Notes: generated by a model not told the origin, from the letters alone. 64,000 nt of DNA from Vibrio rumoiensis 1S-45 (GCF_000286955.2 NZ_AJYK02000082.1:62001-126000); one strand, 5' to 3'; shown: positions 31,183-39,896, numbered from the stretch's first letter. Numbers and translations: made by a program.

Positions 31183-32304
31183 ATGCGTTATACCCTCATT
31201 TCTATTTTATGTTTGCTATCTGCCTTGCCTTTTGGTGTGTCTGCGAAAACAAATGTTGATATTTTTCATACGGAAGTTCCAATGCCGGCAGAAAAAAATG
31301 CTCAATCTATTGCATGGGGGCAAGGGTTAGAACAAGTTCTAATTAAAGCTTCTGGCAATAAAAGTATTGCGAGCAACAGTATCATTAAGAAAGCATTAAA
31401 TAATGGTTCGGATTATCTTTCTCAATTTAACAATAGTACGTTAAATGGTGAACAGAGCATGGTCATGGACTTTAATTCAGAACAAGTGCAATCTCTTTTG
31501 TCACAAGCCAATGCGTTGTACTGGCCAGAAAGTCGTGAGAATGTATTAGTATGGCTGGTGGATGATGATGGTTCAGAGCGTCAAATAGGCTGGGAGCAAT
31601 CGGGATTAGAATCGGTTGGTGATTTACAAGCGGCTTCAAATCAATCCGGTTTACCGATTACTTTACCGTTAGGCGATATGGACGATCTAACGACCATTTC
31701 TGCTACCGACTTATGGGGCAGTTTTGCCGATCCACTTTCCAAGGCAAGTCAACGTTACCCTTCAGATGCAGTGTTACTTTTAAAAGTGGAACGAGAAGGT
31801 CAACAAGTGCAATTAACTTGGCAGCTTTATGATATCGCTCCAGAAAAAATTGCCAGCAATCCAGAAGCTGCTTTAACGGGTACAGAAAGTGGAACGGTTG
31901 CTGAGGCTATCGATAGCGCAATTGCTAAAGTGAGTTTGTATTATGCTAAGCAAAATAAATTAGCGCTTAACCAAGAGCCTGATGATTCATTACAAGCTCA
32001 TTTTTCTGGTATCAGTAATGCGAAAGACTTTTTTGCTCTAGAGAGAATGTTAAAAAGCTTTAATAGTGTTGCATCGGTTCAAGTTCACCGCATTCAAGGT
32101 GACAGTATCGATTTTTCAGTGCAACTCTTTACTAGCGTGGAAGATTTTGAAAAGGAAGCGGCTAAAAAGCGTGGTATAGCACAGACTGAAGCGCCTACAG
32201 TATCTCAAGATGATCTTACCTCAAGCCCAGAAGCCGATATCACTTCTGCGGATAAAGTCGAACCAGTCAATGATGACAATCAAGTCTGGTTTGATTTGAA
32301 ATAA
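31183..32304 (+). CDS. DUF2066 family exported protein
   Basis: About 373 residues from the ATG at 31183, which begins a clear signal peptide (MRYTLISILCLL...GVSA|KTNVD). An upstream in-frame ATG at 31132 would add 17 polar residues before it and is less likely. The body is consistent with DUF2066: W-G-Q-G-L-E-Q-V-L-I-K-A-S-G-N near the N-terminus and LLKVEREGQQVQLTWQLYD mid-protein. The C-terminus is acidic and low-complexity. Function unknown; predicted periplasmic. It sits alone between two terminators. Confidence 0.75.
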   Translation: MRYTLISILCLLSALPFGVSAKTNVDIFHTEVPMPAEKNAQSIAWGQGLEQVLIKASGNKSIASNSIIKKALNNGSDYLSQFNNSTLNGEQSMVMDFNSEQVQSLLSQANALYWPESRENVLVWLVDDDGSERQIGWEQSGLESVGDLQAASNQSGLPITLPLGDMDDLTTISATDLWGSFADPLSKASQRYPSDAVLLLKVEREGQQVQLTWQLYDIAPEKIASNPEAALTGTESGTVAEAIDSAIAKVSLYYAKQNKLALNQEPDDSLQAHFSGISNAKDFFALERMLKSFNSVASVQVHRIQGDSIDFSVQLFTSVEDFEKEAAKKRGIAQTEAPTVSQDDLTSSPEADITSADKVEPVNDDNQVWFDLK

Positions 32305-32374
32305 AGAGAAATAGTGCGGCCTCAATATTAGTGGATGGACCGTGCTCACTTTTTGAATATGAATTTAGTTAAAT

Positions 32375-32398
32375 AGGGAGCATTTCGCTCCCTTTTTT
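32375..32398 (+). terminator. Terminator after the DUF2066 gene
   Basis: AGGGAGC / GCTCCCT arms, ATTTC loop, six T's. It overlaps the last bases of the convergent glutathione transferase gene. Confidence 0.85.
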
Positions 32399-33020
32399 AT
32401 TTCTTATCGTATTCTCTTTCTAAGGTTTGTGCTTTTTGAGCCGCTGGTCGCTGATGCAAAGCCGATAAGTATTTTTGCAAAGCGGGGTAGCTTTCGATCA
32501 ATTCTAATTGATGCGCCATTTCAACGATAAAAGAAAGTAAGATATCTGCGGCAGTAAATTGCTCTCCAGCCAACCATGCATTCTTCTCTAAATGATCATT
32601 TAAGTAACCTAAAACTAACGTTAATTCTTTTTGGCTATAGTTAGTGAGAAATTGAGGTCGACTGCCATCAATTTGGACAAAGTAATGAAGTAATAAAGGT
32701 AAAGCTGCTGAGCTTTCTGCAAAATGTAACCATTGCAAATACAATGCATATTCTGGTGTGTTTTTAGCTGGAACTAAAACATTAGATGCGTATTTTTCAG
32801 CAAGGTATTCTGTAATTGCACCCGATTCTGCTAATACTAAACCATCTTCTTGAATGACTGGTGATTTACCAAGTGGGTGAATTGCTTTTAACTCTGGTGG
32901 TGCTAAATGAGTTTGAGTGTCACGTTGGTAAGCTTTCACTTTATACGGTACGTCAAGCTCTTCAAGTAGCCATATTATACGTTTAGATCGAGATTGATTA
33001 AGATGATGTAAGGTAATCAT
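32397..33020 (-). CDS. Glutathione S-transferase family protein
   Basis: 207 residues. N-terminal thioredoxin-like domain (residues 1-80: MITLHHLNQSRSKRI with Ser in the usual catalytic position near residue 9, and LGKSPVIQEDG plus AESGAITEYL for glutathione binding). A C-terminal all-helical domain carries the GST motif F-T-A-A-D-I-L-L-S. Predicted cytosolic, conjugating electrophiles or acting as a peroxidase. First of a cassette with yqhD and a CurA-type reductase that suggests detoxification of reactive carbonyls (inference). Confidence 0.88.
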   Translation of the reverse strand: MITLHHLNQSRSKRIIWLLEELDVPYKVKAYQRDTQTHLAPPELKAIHPLGKSPVIQEDGLVLAESGAITEYLAEKYASNVLVPAKNTPEYALYLQWLHFAESSAALPLLLHYFVQIDGSRPQFLTNYSQKELTLVLGYLNDHLEKNAWLAGEQFTAADILLSFIVEMAHQLELIESYPALQKYLSALHQRPAAQKAQTLEREYDKK

Positions 33021-33132
33021 TTGGGCATCCTTTTCATGTTAGAACGTTGTAAGCTAAGTATTTAAACTAAAAATAATACGACAATTCTGTTTAGACGAGA
33101 TGATAGCTTAAAAGTAACGAGCGCTTGGAAGG

Positions 33133-33190
33133 AACCTCTCTTACTGTTTGGGGGGAAGGGCAGCAAGCTCTTGGTGTCGTAAGAGAGGTT
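33133..33190. repeat. 12-bp perfect inverted repeat with G-rich loop
   Basis: AACCTCTCTTAC and GTAAGAGAGGTT flank 34 bases containing a GGGGGG run. It lies between yqhD and the GST gene. On the plus strand the right arm is followed by TTTATTTTTAAAA, so a plus-strand RNA would end like an intrinsic terminator. On the minus strand the fold would sit in a leader about 113 bases before the GST gene. Not explained by any gene. Confidence 0.6.
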
Positions 33191-33194
33191 TATT

Positions 33195-33220
33195 TTTAAA
33201 AAGCGGAGTGTTATTCCGCT
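33195..33220 (-). terminator. Terminator after yqhD
   Basis: Minus-strand reading: AGCGGA / TCCGCT arms with a 7-base loop, then TTTTTAAAAA, 31 bases after the yqhD stop. Confidence 0.7.
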
Positions 33221-33251
33221 AATTATTGTCTTTGCTATTTTTATTGATTTT

Positions 33252-34403
33252 TTATAGCGCAGTTTCGTAAATTTTACGTGAACGAGCAAGGTCGATAGAC
33301 CCATTCTCACCCAGCTTTGTCATTCCATGTGCTTCTAAGCTTGTCATTGCGGTATCAATATCAGCTGCAGTTAAATCAATTTCGCTTAATGATACTGGAG
33401 TGTTCATTTGGCTAAAGAATTGCTTAGTTTTTTCGATAGCGGCATCAATACGAGCATCATCACAACCTTCTGTGATGTTCCAAATACGCTCAGCGTATTG
33501 AAGTAACTTCGCTTTCTTCTCTTCACGACATACCTGCATTAATGCAGGGAGAACGATAGTTAGGCTGCGACCGTGATCGACGCCAAAGTTACCTGTGAGT
33601 TCGTGACCAATCATGTGGGTTGCCCAATCTTGAGGAACACCAACACCAATTAAGCCGCTCAGTGCTTGAGTCGCTGCCCACATAACATTGGTACGAGCTT
33701 CCATATCTTGAAGATCAGCTATCAGTTTTGGACCTTCTTCGATAAGGGTCAGTAAGATACCTTCAGCGAAGCGATCTTGGATTTTGGCATTAACAGGGTA
33801 AGTTAAGTACTGTTCCATGACGTGTACAAAGGCATCAACTACGCCGTTTGATGTTTGACGTTCAGATAAGCTTAATGTTGTTTGAGGGTCTAAAACCGCA
33901 AACTGTGGGCGTACTAATGGGTTCATAAAAGCAAGTTTATCTTTACCACGAGTTACCACTGCGCCAATATTGGTTTCAGAACCAGTAGCTGGTAGCGTCA
34001 TGATACAACCTAATGGAATCGCTGACTCAACAGAGGCTTGCTTAGCTAAAATATCCCAAGCTTCTTCGCCTGCAAAGTTAACCGCTGCGGCAATAAATTT
34101 AGTGCCATCAACAACCGAGCCACCGCCAACAGCTAGAAGATAATCAAAGCCTTCAGCACGAATACGTTCAACCGCTTTCATCAATGTGTCGTATTGTGGG
34201 TTTGGCTCAATACCTGAAAACTCATCCCAGTTGTGTTCGCTTAATGCAGCAACTACTTGATCATAGACACCGTTACTTTTGATTGAACCACCACCATAAG
34301 TAACCAGTACTTTTTTGTCTTTAGGAATGCTGTCAGTAATGGCGGCGATCTGATCTGCGCCAAAATGGATAGCAGTTGTATTTTGATAAGTAAAGTTGTT
34401 CAT
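33252..34403 (-). CDS. yqhD: NADPH-dependent iron/zinc alcohol dehydrogenase (aldehyde reductase) YqhD
   Basis: 383 residues, very close to E. coli YqhD throughout (MNNF N-terminus, TYGGGS, LLAVGGGSVVDGTKFIAAA, TLPATGSE). Metal ligands are present at D190, H194, H263 and H277 (GVVDAFVH; ATHMIGHEL; VDHGRS). YqhD reduces short-chain and lipid-peroxidation aldehydes with NADPH. In E. coli it is induced by aldehydes through YqhC; no AraC-type regulator is seen here, but a LysR regulator is two genes away. The 121-base gap to the oxidoreductase gene suggests a separate promoter or a loose operon. Confidence 0.95.
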   Translation of the reverse strand: MNNFTYQNTTAIHFGADQIAAITDSIPKDKKVLVTYGGGSIKSNGVYDQVVAALSEHNWDEFSGIEPNPQYDTLMKAVERIRAEGFDYLLAVGGGSVVDGTKFIAAAVNFAGEEAWDILAKQASVESAIPLGCIMTLPATGSETNIGAVVTRGKDKLAFMNPLVRPQFAVLDPQTTLSLSERQTSNGVVDAFVHVMEQYLTYPVNAKIQDRFAEGILLTLIEEGPKLIADLQDMEARTNVMWAATQALSGLIGVGVPQDWATHMIGHELTGNFGVDHGRSLTIVLPALMQVCREEKKAKLLQYAERIWNITEGCDDARIDAAIEKTKQFFSQMNTPVSLSEIDLTAADIDTAMTSLEAHGMTKLGENGSIDLARSRKIYETAL

Positions 34404-34524
34404 GTATTGCTCCTGTGTATTGAAGCGGTGCTCTTTAACGGCCCGCTACAATGATGTTATTTTTTAGTCGTGACGAAATAGAAAAGAAAGCTATCGTTGC
34501 GTATGAATTTTATATTTATGTAAA

Positions 34525-35535
34525 CTACAGCTGGATCAGCATTTTTCCGATATTTTCACCCTTAAATAGCCCTAAGAATGCTTCTGGTGTTGACTCTATG
34601 CCATGACGAGTCGTTTCTTTCCAATGAACCTTACCCTCGGCTGCCCATTGAGATAATTGGGCAACGTAGTTAGGGTAATGTTCCCAATGATCTGAAACGA
34701 TGAACCCTTGAATTTTCAGGCTCTTTTTAACAATGTTAGCGAGGTTATTCGGTCCAGCCTTAGCATCGGCTAAATTATAAAGGTCAATCATTCCACATAC
34801 TGCCATTCGACCATATCGATTCAGTAGGTTTAATGCCGCTTCTAAGTGGTCACCCCCGACATTTTCATAACACACATCAACACCATTTGGGCAATGTTCA
34901 GCTAATGCCGCTTCAAGCTCTGCAGCATTGCGATAATCTTTGTAGTTAATGACGGCATCAACGCCTAATGACTTGAGCCATTCAACTTTCTCAGTACTAC
35001 CAGCATTACCAATGACTCGACAACCTTTTAGTTTAGCAAATTGGCAGACTAAGCTACCCACTGCGCCAGAAGCTGCTGAAACCAATACCGTTTCTCCTTC
35101 TTTTAGCTCAGCGATGATATTTAAGCCAACCCAAGCGGTTAAGCCTGGCATACCCGCTACCCCTAAGAAGCTTTGTTCTGGTAATGAGGTTTCAGGTAGT
35201 TTTTGTACCATCTCACCATTTGATACCGCGTATTCACGCCAGCCGAGCATGCTATTCACTTTATCGCCAACGTTAAACTCAGGGTGTTTTGATTCAATCA
35301 CTTCACCAATTGCTGAACCTTGCATTATTTCACCTAATTGAAAGGGTGGAACATAGCTTTCAGCGTCGCTCATTCGCCCACGCATGTATGGATCAACAGA
35401 AAGCCAAAGGTTTTTGATGATGATCTGACCGTCATTAATTTCAGAGATGATTTCGGTTTTTAATTCGAAACAATCTAATGTCGGTGTCCCTGCTGGACGT
35501 TGTTTGAGAGCGTAACCTTTACTTTGAATATTCAT
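34525..35535 (-). CDS. CurA-type NADP-dependent enone reductase
   Basis: 336 residues, zinc-independent medium-chain dehydrogenase/reductase of the CurA/YncB - leukotriene B4 dehydrogenase group. Visible: SVDPYMRGRMSD, MPGLTAWVGL, the NADPH-binding VSAASGAVGSLVCQFAKLKGC, YENVGGDHLEA and the C-terminal GENIGKMLIQL. Such enzymes reduce the alpha,beta double bond of enones and enals, which fits the neighbouring YqhD and GST. Divergent from a LysR-type regulator, a layout typical of a regulator and its target. Confidence 0.92.
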   Translation of the reverse strand: MNIQSKGYALKQRPAGTPTLDCFELKTEIISEINDGQIIIKNLWLSVDPYMRGRMSDAESYVPPFQLGEIMQGSAIGEVIESKHPEFNVGDKVNSMLGWREYAVSNGEMVQKLPETSLPEQSFLGVAGMPGLTAWVGLNIIAELKEGETVLVSAASGAVGSLVCQFAKLKGCRVIGNAGSTEKVEWLKSLGVDAVINYKDYRNAAELEAALAEHCPNGVDVCYENVGGDHLEAALNLLNRYGRMAVCGMIDLYNLADAKAGPNNLANIVKKSLKIQGFIVSDHWEHYPNYVAQLSQWAAEGKVHWKETTRHGIESTPEAFLGLFKGENIGKMLIQL

Positions 35536-35613
35536 GTTAAACCTCGTTAATATGTGGGTTTGGTGAATTCTTGCTTGCTAGATTAGACCTTAAAGTAATA
35601 TATTTCTAATGCA

Positions 35614-35628
35614 TAATAATAATTATCA
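35614..35628. promoter_or_regulatory. Fur-box-like sequence in the lysR-enone reductase gap
   Basis: TAATAATAATTATCA matches the 7-1-7 Fur motif TGATAATnATTATCA at all but one base. The region is AT-rich, so chance resemblance is possible. It lies 20 bases before the preferred lysR start. Confidence 0.3.
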
Positions 35629-35648
35629 AAATGAGTCTGAGTCATATC

Positions 35649-36563
35649 ATGAATAAATTGAGCCAAGTTGATCTTAATTTGCTGGTGGCACTACAAGCAT
35701 TAATTCGTACGAAGAGTGTTACCAAAGCTGCGTTACAATTGAATGTCACTCAATCCGCAATGAGTCGAACACTTCAACGATTACGTCATCAATTTGGCGA
35801 TCCTTTGTTTGTTAGAACGAAAGGAGGATTAATGCCCACCGAAAGAGTGATGGGCTTATCGACCGATTTGGATTGCTTGTTGCAACACGCAGAAACATTG
35901 TTAAGCCCCGCAGTATTTGACCCACAAGAAACGCAAGCCGACTTTACCTTGATGATGAGTGATTTCTTTGCTCAAGTATTTATGCCTCCGGTGTTTAAAA
36001 CCTTATTTACTCAAGCGCCGAACATTAAAATTAATTGTTTGAATCGTCAGCCTGATCTTATGGGTAAGTTAGCTTTAGGGGAGGCTGATTTAAGCTTTAG
36101 CAGTATGGGACAACCGGTTCAAGCTGACATTTATGCCCAACCGTTAGGTAATGACAGATTGGTCACCATTATGCGTAAAGGGCACCCTCTAGCGAAAACC
36201 ACTCTGACTTTGGATGATTATTGTCAAGCTTCTCATGCGCTTATTACCATGGGAGGTGATAGATTAGGTGCGATTGATGTTGCATTAGCGAAGATCGGGC
36301 GTAAACGGCATGTCGCGTTAAGGTTGCCACATTTTACGGCAGCGCCTTATGCCATTGAACAAAGTGATTTACTGCTGACTTTACCTGAGTGTTTGGCGAA
36401 AAGCATGGCAGGGCATTTGGATATTGTGATTATGGAACCACCGTTAGAGGTTGAACCGTATCAATACTTTATGGTGTGGCATGCAAGGCAACATAATAAC
36501 CTTGCACACCGTTGGTTACGACAAGAAATTCAACGAGTTATTTCAATGTCGCTCAAGGCATAA
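35649..36563 (+). CDS. LysR-family transcriptional regulator
   Basis: About 304 residues from the ATG at 35649 (MNKLSQVDLNLLVAL), the usual LysR N-terminus; an upstream ATG at 35631 would add six residues. Winged helix-turn-helix at residues 5-65 (SVTKAALQLNVTQSAMSRTL) and a periplasmic-binding-protein-like effector domain from about 90. Divergently transcribed from the enone reductase across a 113-base gap, so that gene and possibly yqhD are the likely targets. The inducer is unknown. Confidence 0.93.
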   Translation: MNKLSQVDLNLLVALQALIRTKSVTKAALQLNVTQSAMSRTLQRLRHQFGDPLFVRTKGGLMPTERVMGLSTDLDCLLQHAETLLSPAVFDPQETQADFTLMMSDFFAQVFMPPVFKTLFTQAPNIKINCLNRQPDLMGKLALGEADLSFSSMGQPVQADIYAQPLGNDRLVTIMRKGHPLAKTTLTLDDYCQASHALITMGGDRLGAIDVALAKIGRKRHVALRLPHFTAAPYAIEQSDLLLTLPECLAKSMAGHLDIVIMEPPLEVEPYQYFMVWHARQHNNLAHRWLRQEIQRVISMSLKA

Positions 36564-36595
36564 GCGTAGTTTTTTATTTGTGTCGGCGGGCAATA

Positions 36596-36622
36596 CCCAT
36601 ATTCAAGTTATTTGAAAATGGG
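36596..36622. repeat. Small palindrome CCCAT-TTCAA-gtta-TTTGAA-ATGGG
   Basis: Near-perfect 12-bp arms with two mismatches around GTTA, touching the stop codon of the DUF2069 gene. The core CAAGTTATTTG is like that at 11447-11459. Short palindromes of this kind are dispersed between genes in Vibrionaceae genomes (general knowledge); a genome-wide count would be needed to confirm it. Confidence 0.55.
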
Positions 36623-37054
36623 CTACTTCTTGCCTTCAAAACGTGCTTTTTCTTGCTTTTCTACTTCAGATAGTCGGGTGAGCTTTAACCCCATCTCTTT
36701 CCCTTTTTGGCGTGCATATAGAATATTTCCCACGAAGTTTATTGTCGTCAGGATGAGTTCCACAACGGCTAACCAACGTTCTCCGCCATCGATATATAAA
36801 ATGGTTAGGGAATGCAGAAAGTAAAACATTAAAATGAAATTTGCCCATGCGTGGGTGTAAGCTTTGCCTTTTATAATACCGATAAACGGCAATAATAAAG
36901 GAATACACCACCCGATGGTGACAGCCAGTGGGTTTAGATCGGGATGAGGCGAAATAAAGGCATGCCACACCACGACCCAGGTAAGCAATAAAAGATAGCT
37001 AGAGAGGGATAAATAACGTGCTTGGCGAAGTGAAAGTATCGATGTATCCGTCAT
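36623..37054 (-). CDS. DUF2069 family membrane protein
   Basis: 143 residues with four predicted membrane segments (about 16-34, 43-60, 70-88, 95-115) and a charged Lys/Glu-rich C-terminal tail. Matches the small DUF2069 family often encoded next to wrbA-like, yfgD and bepA genes. Function unknown; predicted inner membrane. It follows the wrbA-like gene by 12 bases on the same strand, so it is probably the last gene of that operon. Confidence 0.82.
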   Translation of the reverse strand: MTDTSILSLRQARYLSLSSYLLLLTWVVVWHAFISPHPDLNPLAVTIGWCIPLLLPFIGIIKGKAYTHAWANFILMFYFLHSLTILYIDGGERWLAVVELILTTINFVGNILYARQKGKEMGLKLTRLSEVEKQEKARFEGKK

Positions 37055-37066
37055 ATTGAGTAATTC

Positions 37067-37681
37067 TTATGATGTTTGAGTGGTATTGGATAACTGAAGG
37101 GCTAGGGCCGTTTTCGCAAGCCTTTGTCCTTGAGAAAATGCCAGTTCAGAAACTTGTTTATCTAAACTTGCATGACCTTCCTTGGATACTGAACTTGCCC
37201 CATAAGGGGTTCCACCTTTAAAGCTGGTGTGTAAGTTGGGTTCAGAATAAGGGATCCCCATGATCAACATGCCGTGGTGAAATAAAGGCAATGTCATTGA
37301 CTGTAAGGTAGTTTCTTGGCCACCGTGAGGCGATGACGATGATGTGAATACGCAAGCGGGTTTATCAATTAAACTTCCTGCAACCCATAGCGAGGTGGTT
37401 TGATCCCAAAAGTGTTTCATTGCCGCGCTCATGTTACCAAACCAAACTGGGCTTCCAACCGCAAGTCCATGACATTCTTTTAATTCTTGAAGATCAATGA
37501 TGGGATCGTTAGGTGTTGCTGATGGGGTAGCTTCTATTTCTGCCACCGTTCGCAGCACGGCTTGGCAATGAGGAATGGAGGCCACTCCTCTTGCTATATG
37601 GCGTGCAAGTTGCTGAGTTGTACCATGTCGGCTGTGATACAACACGACGATCTTAATGGCTTCTTGTACGGAGGGAATCAT
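37067..37681 (-). CDS. WrbA-like NAD(P)H:quinone oxidoreductase
   Basis: 204 residues, flavodoxin-like. The FMN phosphate loop is YHSRHGTTQQLA near the N-terminus, followed by GSPVWFGNMSAAMKHFWDQT and TSSSSPHGGQETT. The family reduces quinones by two electrons, avoiding semiquinone radicals. Its start overlaps the stop of yfgD by four bases (minus-strand ATGA), indicating coupled translation. Confidence 0.9.
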   Translation of the reverse strand: MIPSVQEAIKIVVLYHSRHGTTQQLARHIARGVASIPHCQAVLRTVAEIEATPSATPNDPIIDLQELKECHGLAVGSPVWFGNMSAAMKHFWDQTTSLWVAGSLIDKPACVFTSSSSPHGGQETTLQSMTLPLFHHGMLIMGIPYSEPNLHTSFKGGTPYGASSVSKEGHASLDKQVSELAFSQGQRLAKTALALQLSNTTQTS

Positions 37682-38028
37682 AAGATCTCTAATACTTGCT
37701 CTGGTGGGCGCCCCAGACGAGCTTGACCATTGGCTATTACGATTGGGCGTTCAATTAATTTAGGGTGGTTATGCATGGCTTCAAATAACTGCTCGTCGGT
37801 CACAGAGCTGTCGTTAAGGTTTAGCTCTTTATAGGTATCTTCTTTAGTGCGCATCATGTCACGAACATTTGCCAAGCCTAATTGTTGAAATACTTCCTTT
37901 AAGCTTTTCACGCTTGGGGTGTCATCTAAATACTTCACCACGGCAGGTTCAATACCTTTTTCTTTTAATAATTCAAAAGTTTGACGACTCTTTGAACATC
38001 TTGGGTTGTGATAAATAACAACAGACAT
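37678..38028 (-). CDS. yfgD: ArsC-family glutaredoxin-type reductase YfgD
   Basis: 116 residues. The catalytic Cys is C11 in HNPRCSKSRQ, and I-E-R-P-I-V at about 92-97 supplies the Arg of the ArsC fold. Homologous to glutathione/glutaredoxin arsenate reductases, but the context next to bepA, wrbA-like and DUF2069 genes and the absence of arsB or arsR fit the chromosomal YfgD group. Its physiological substrate is uncertain. Confidence 0.88.
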   Translation of the reverse strand: MSVVIYHNPRCSKSRQTFELLKEKGIEPAVVKYLDDTPSVKSLKEVFQQLGLANVRDMMRTKEDTYKELNLNDSSVTDEQLFEAMHNHPKLIERPIVIANGQARLGRPPEQVLEIL

Positions 38029-38097
38029 GAGCTTTCCTTTTATTGATAAGTGGTGATTCCAATGCCAACAATCACTTAGTAATCATTGGTATTGGTT

Positions 38098-39549
38098 TTA
38101 TTTAAGAGCAGAGAAGCGTTGCTGCTCCAATCGAAGTTGGTCGATTCTTGCATCGTATCTTGCTTGTTGGAGACTACCTAATTTAGCTAACTGGCTTGAT
38201 CTTGTGTAGTTACTGATAGCCTTATTCCAATTAGCACGTAGTGCAAATAACTCCGCTTGTGCAGCCAGTTGCTCTGCTTCATCAAGCAGCTTTGCATTGG
38301 CATCGGCTAGCAATGACCAACCAACGGTTTCATCGGGGTGATCATGAGTGAAACGTTGCAAAATAGGAAGCGCTTCTTTACTTCGATTCGCTTCCATTAG
38401 GACGTTGGCATAATTGACCGTGAGTACTGGATTATTAGGCTTACGTTGTAGAGCTTTTTTGAGTAAGTCTAAAGCTTTGTCATACTGCTTTTTATTGATG
38501 TATAAGTCAGATGCGGCATCTAAATAAAAATTGTTGTATGGGTCATTGGCCAATAGCTTGGTTAAAATTGCTTCAGCTTGTTCAGGCTTCTTATTATCGA
38601 TATAAACTAAGGCTTGCCCATACTCTAAGGTCGGCTTGATAATCGGGGAAGCTTTCTTTAAATGACGAGCAAACCAATCGAGAGATTGAGTGGAATCGAT
38701 CCCGGCATAACGCGCGATGACTCGTGCTTGTGCAAGATGAAAATCTAAAGAAATGGGCTTGTTGACTTTAGGGTATTGAGCAGCACGGTTTTTTGCTTCA
38801 GTCAGACGTTCTTTAGGTAACGGGTGACTTAATAGCATAGGTGGTGGCGTGCTAGCGTAGCGATATTGATCAGCAAGATGGCCAAAAAAGTCAGGCATCC
38901 CTTCTGGGTCATATCCAGCCCGAGCTAAAGTAGCAATACCGAAGCGATCTGCTTCTTGTTCATTTGAACGGGTATAGTTAATAGTGGCTTGCATAGAGCC
39001 TGCTGTCGTTGCATTGACGGCGGCAATCCCTGCTTCTGGCGAGGCAATAGCGAGTAGCAATGAACCGACTAAGGCGGCGATCGTTAATGGCGTTCTTCTT
39101 GCCTGATCTTCCATGTGACGAGCCAAGTGTCTTTGGGTGATATGCGAAATTTCATGAGCAAACACCGATGCTAATTCACTTTCATTGTTGGCGTGTAAAA
39201 ATAATCCGGTATTCGCAACAACATAACCGCCAAAGAAAGCAAAAGCGTTAACACTTCGATCTCGGATAAGATGAAAGTGAAAAGGGGTTTTTACATCGTT
39301 AGCATTGGCAACTAGCTGATGACCGAGCGAAGTAATATATTCGTCAAGTACAGGATCGCTGATGATTGGACTACTGCTTCGCAGAATCCGCATATAAGCA
39401 TCGCCATATTCTAACTCTTGAGCAATAGTCAGTGTACCAGCTGCGGCAGTTCCAATATCTGGTAAGTCTTGATCTGCATAAGCAACGGGTTGTATGCAAA
39501 GTAATGTCGAGAGACAAATACATGCGGTAGTACGTAAAAATTGGCGCAT
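38098..39549 (-). CDS. bepA: Periplasmic chaperone-protease BepA
   Basis: M48 metalloprotease with TPR repeats that assists LptD assembly and degrades stalled outer-membrane proteins, working with BamA. A signal peptide ends near residue 25 (VAYA|DQDLP). Zinc motif HEISH at H132-H136, the third ligand Glu in SNEQEADRFG, and the regulatory His in LLSHPLP. TPR units fill about residues 300-480. 483 residues as in E. coli (487). Divergent from the TusA-like and perM genes. Confidence 0.95.
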   Translation of the reverse strand: MRQFLRTTACICLSTLLCIQPVAYADQDLPDIGTAAAGTLTIAQELEYGDAYMRILRSSSPIISDPVLDEYITSLGHQLVANANDVKTPFHFHLIRDRSVNAFAFFGGYVVANTGLFLHANNESELASVFAHEISHITQRHLARHMEDQARRTPLTIAALVGSLLLAIASPEAGIAAVNATTAGSMQATINYTRSNEQEADRFGIATLARAGYDPEGMPDFFGHLADQYRYASTPPPMLLSHPLPKERLTEAKNRAAQYPKVNKPISLDFHLAQARVIARYAGIDSTQSLDWFARHLKKASPIIKPTLEYGQALVYIDNKKPEQAEAILTKLLANDPYNNFYLDAASDLYINKKQYDKALDLLKKALQRKPNNPVLTVNYANVLMEANRSKEALPILQRFTHDHPDETVGWSLLADANAKLLDEAEQLAAQAELFALRANWNKAISNYTRSSQLAKLGSLQQARYDARIDQLRLEQQRFSALK

Positions 39550-39671
39550 ATCAGTTAAGCAACATCCATTTTAAATTTACCGTAAGATTAAGACCCTAAG
39601 GTGTATGCTTTGTTTCTTTTTAATATAAAGTATTTACAATGATGACTCTATCATAAAGATTGAATGGAAAA

Positions 39672-39896
39672 ATGAAAGTAAACCCTCTGGATTTGAGATC
39701 ACAGCGTTGCCCGATGGCATTGTTACTTGCCAAGCGACAGTGTGCGCAACTCTCTGTTCAAGAGACATTAACCATTTTGTCTATGGACAGAGCATCGATT
39801 AACGATATGGTTCGATATTTCAACCAGTCACCATTTTCTGTCGAAGTGCTTACTCTGCCGGAATACAGCTCTTTGTTGGTTACTAAAAAGGAATAG
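39672..39896 (+). CDS. TusA/SirA-like sulfur carrier protein
   Basis: About 74 residues from the ATG at 39672 (TGGAA upstream); an in-frame TTG at 39660 would add four residues. The N-terminal MKVNPLDLRSQRCPMALL is the TusA-family signature with the persulfide-bearing Cys in R-C-P-M. It lacks the more polar C-terminus of TusA proper, and its role in sulfur transfer is inferred from family only. Five bases separate it from perM, so cotranscription is likely. Confidence 0.82.
   Translation: MKVNPLDLRSQRCPMALLLAKRQCAQLSVQETLTILSMDRASINDMVRYFNQSPFSVEVLTLPEYSSLLVTKKE

Noticed and set aside
33133..33190. SRP (4.5S) RNA as the identity of the G-rich hairpin
   Set aside because: The GGAAGG...CAGCAAG stretch has slight similarity to the 4.5S core, but the conserved tetraloop and asymmetric-loop order is not reproduced, and the element is too short.
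33062..33310. 82-residue minus-strand frame between yqhD and the GST gene
   Set aside because: It overlaps the end of yqhD, its terminator and the 12-bp inverted repeat. No ribosome site or family resemblance.
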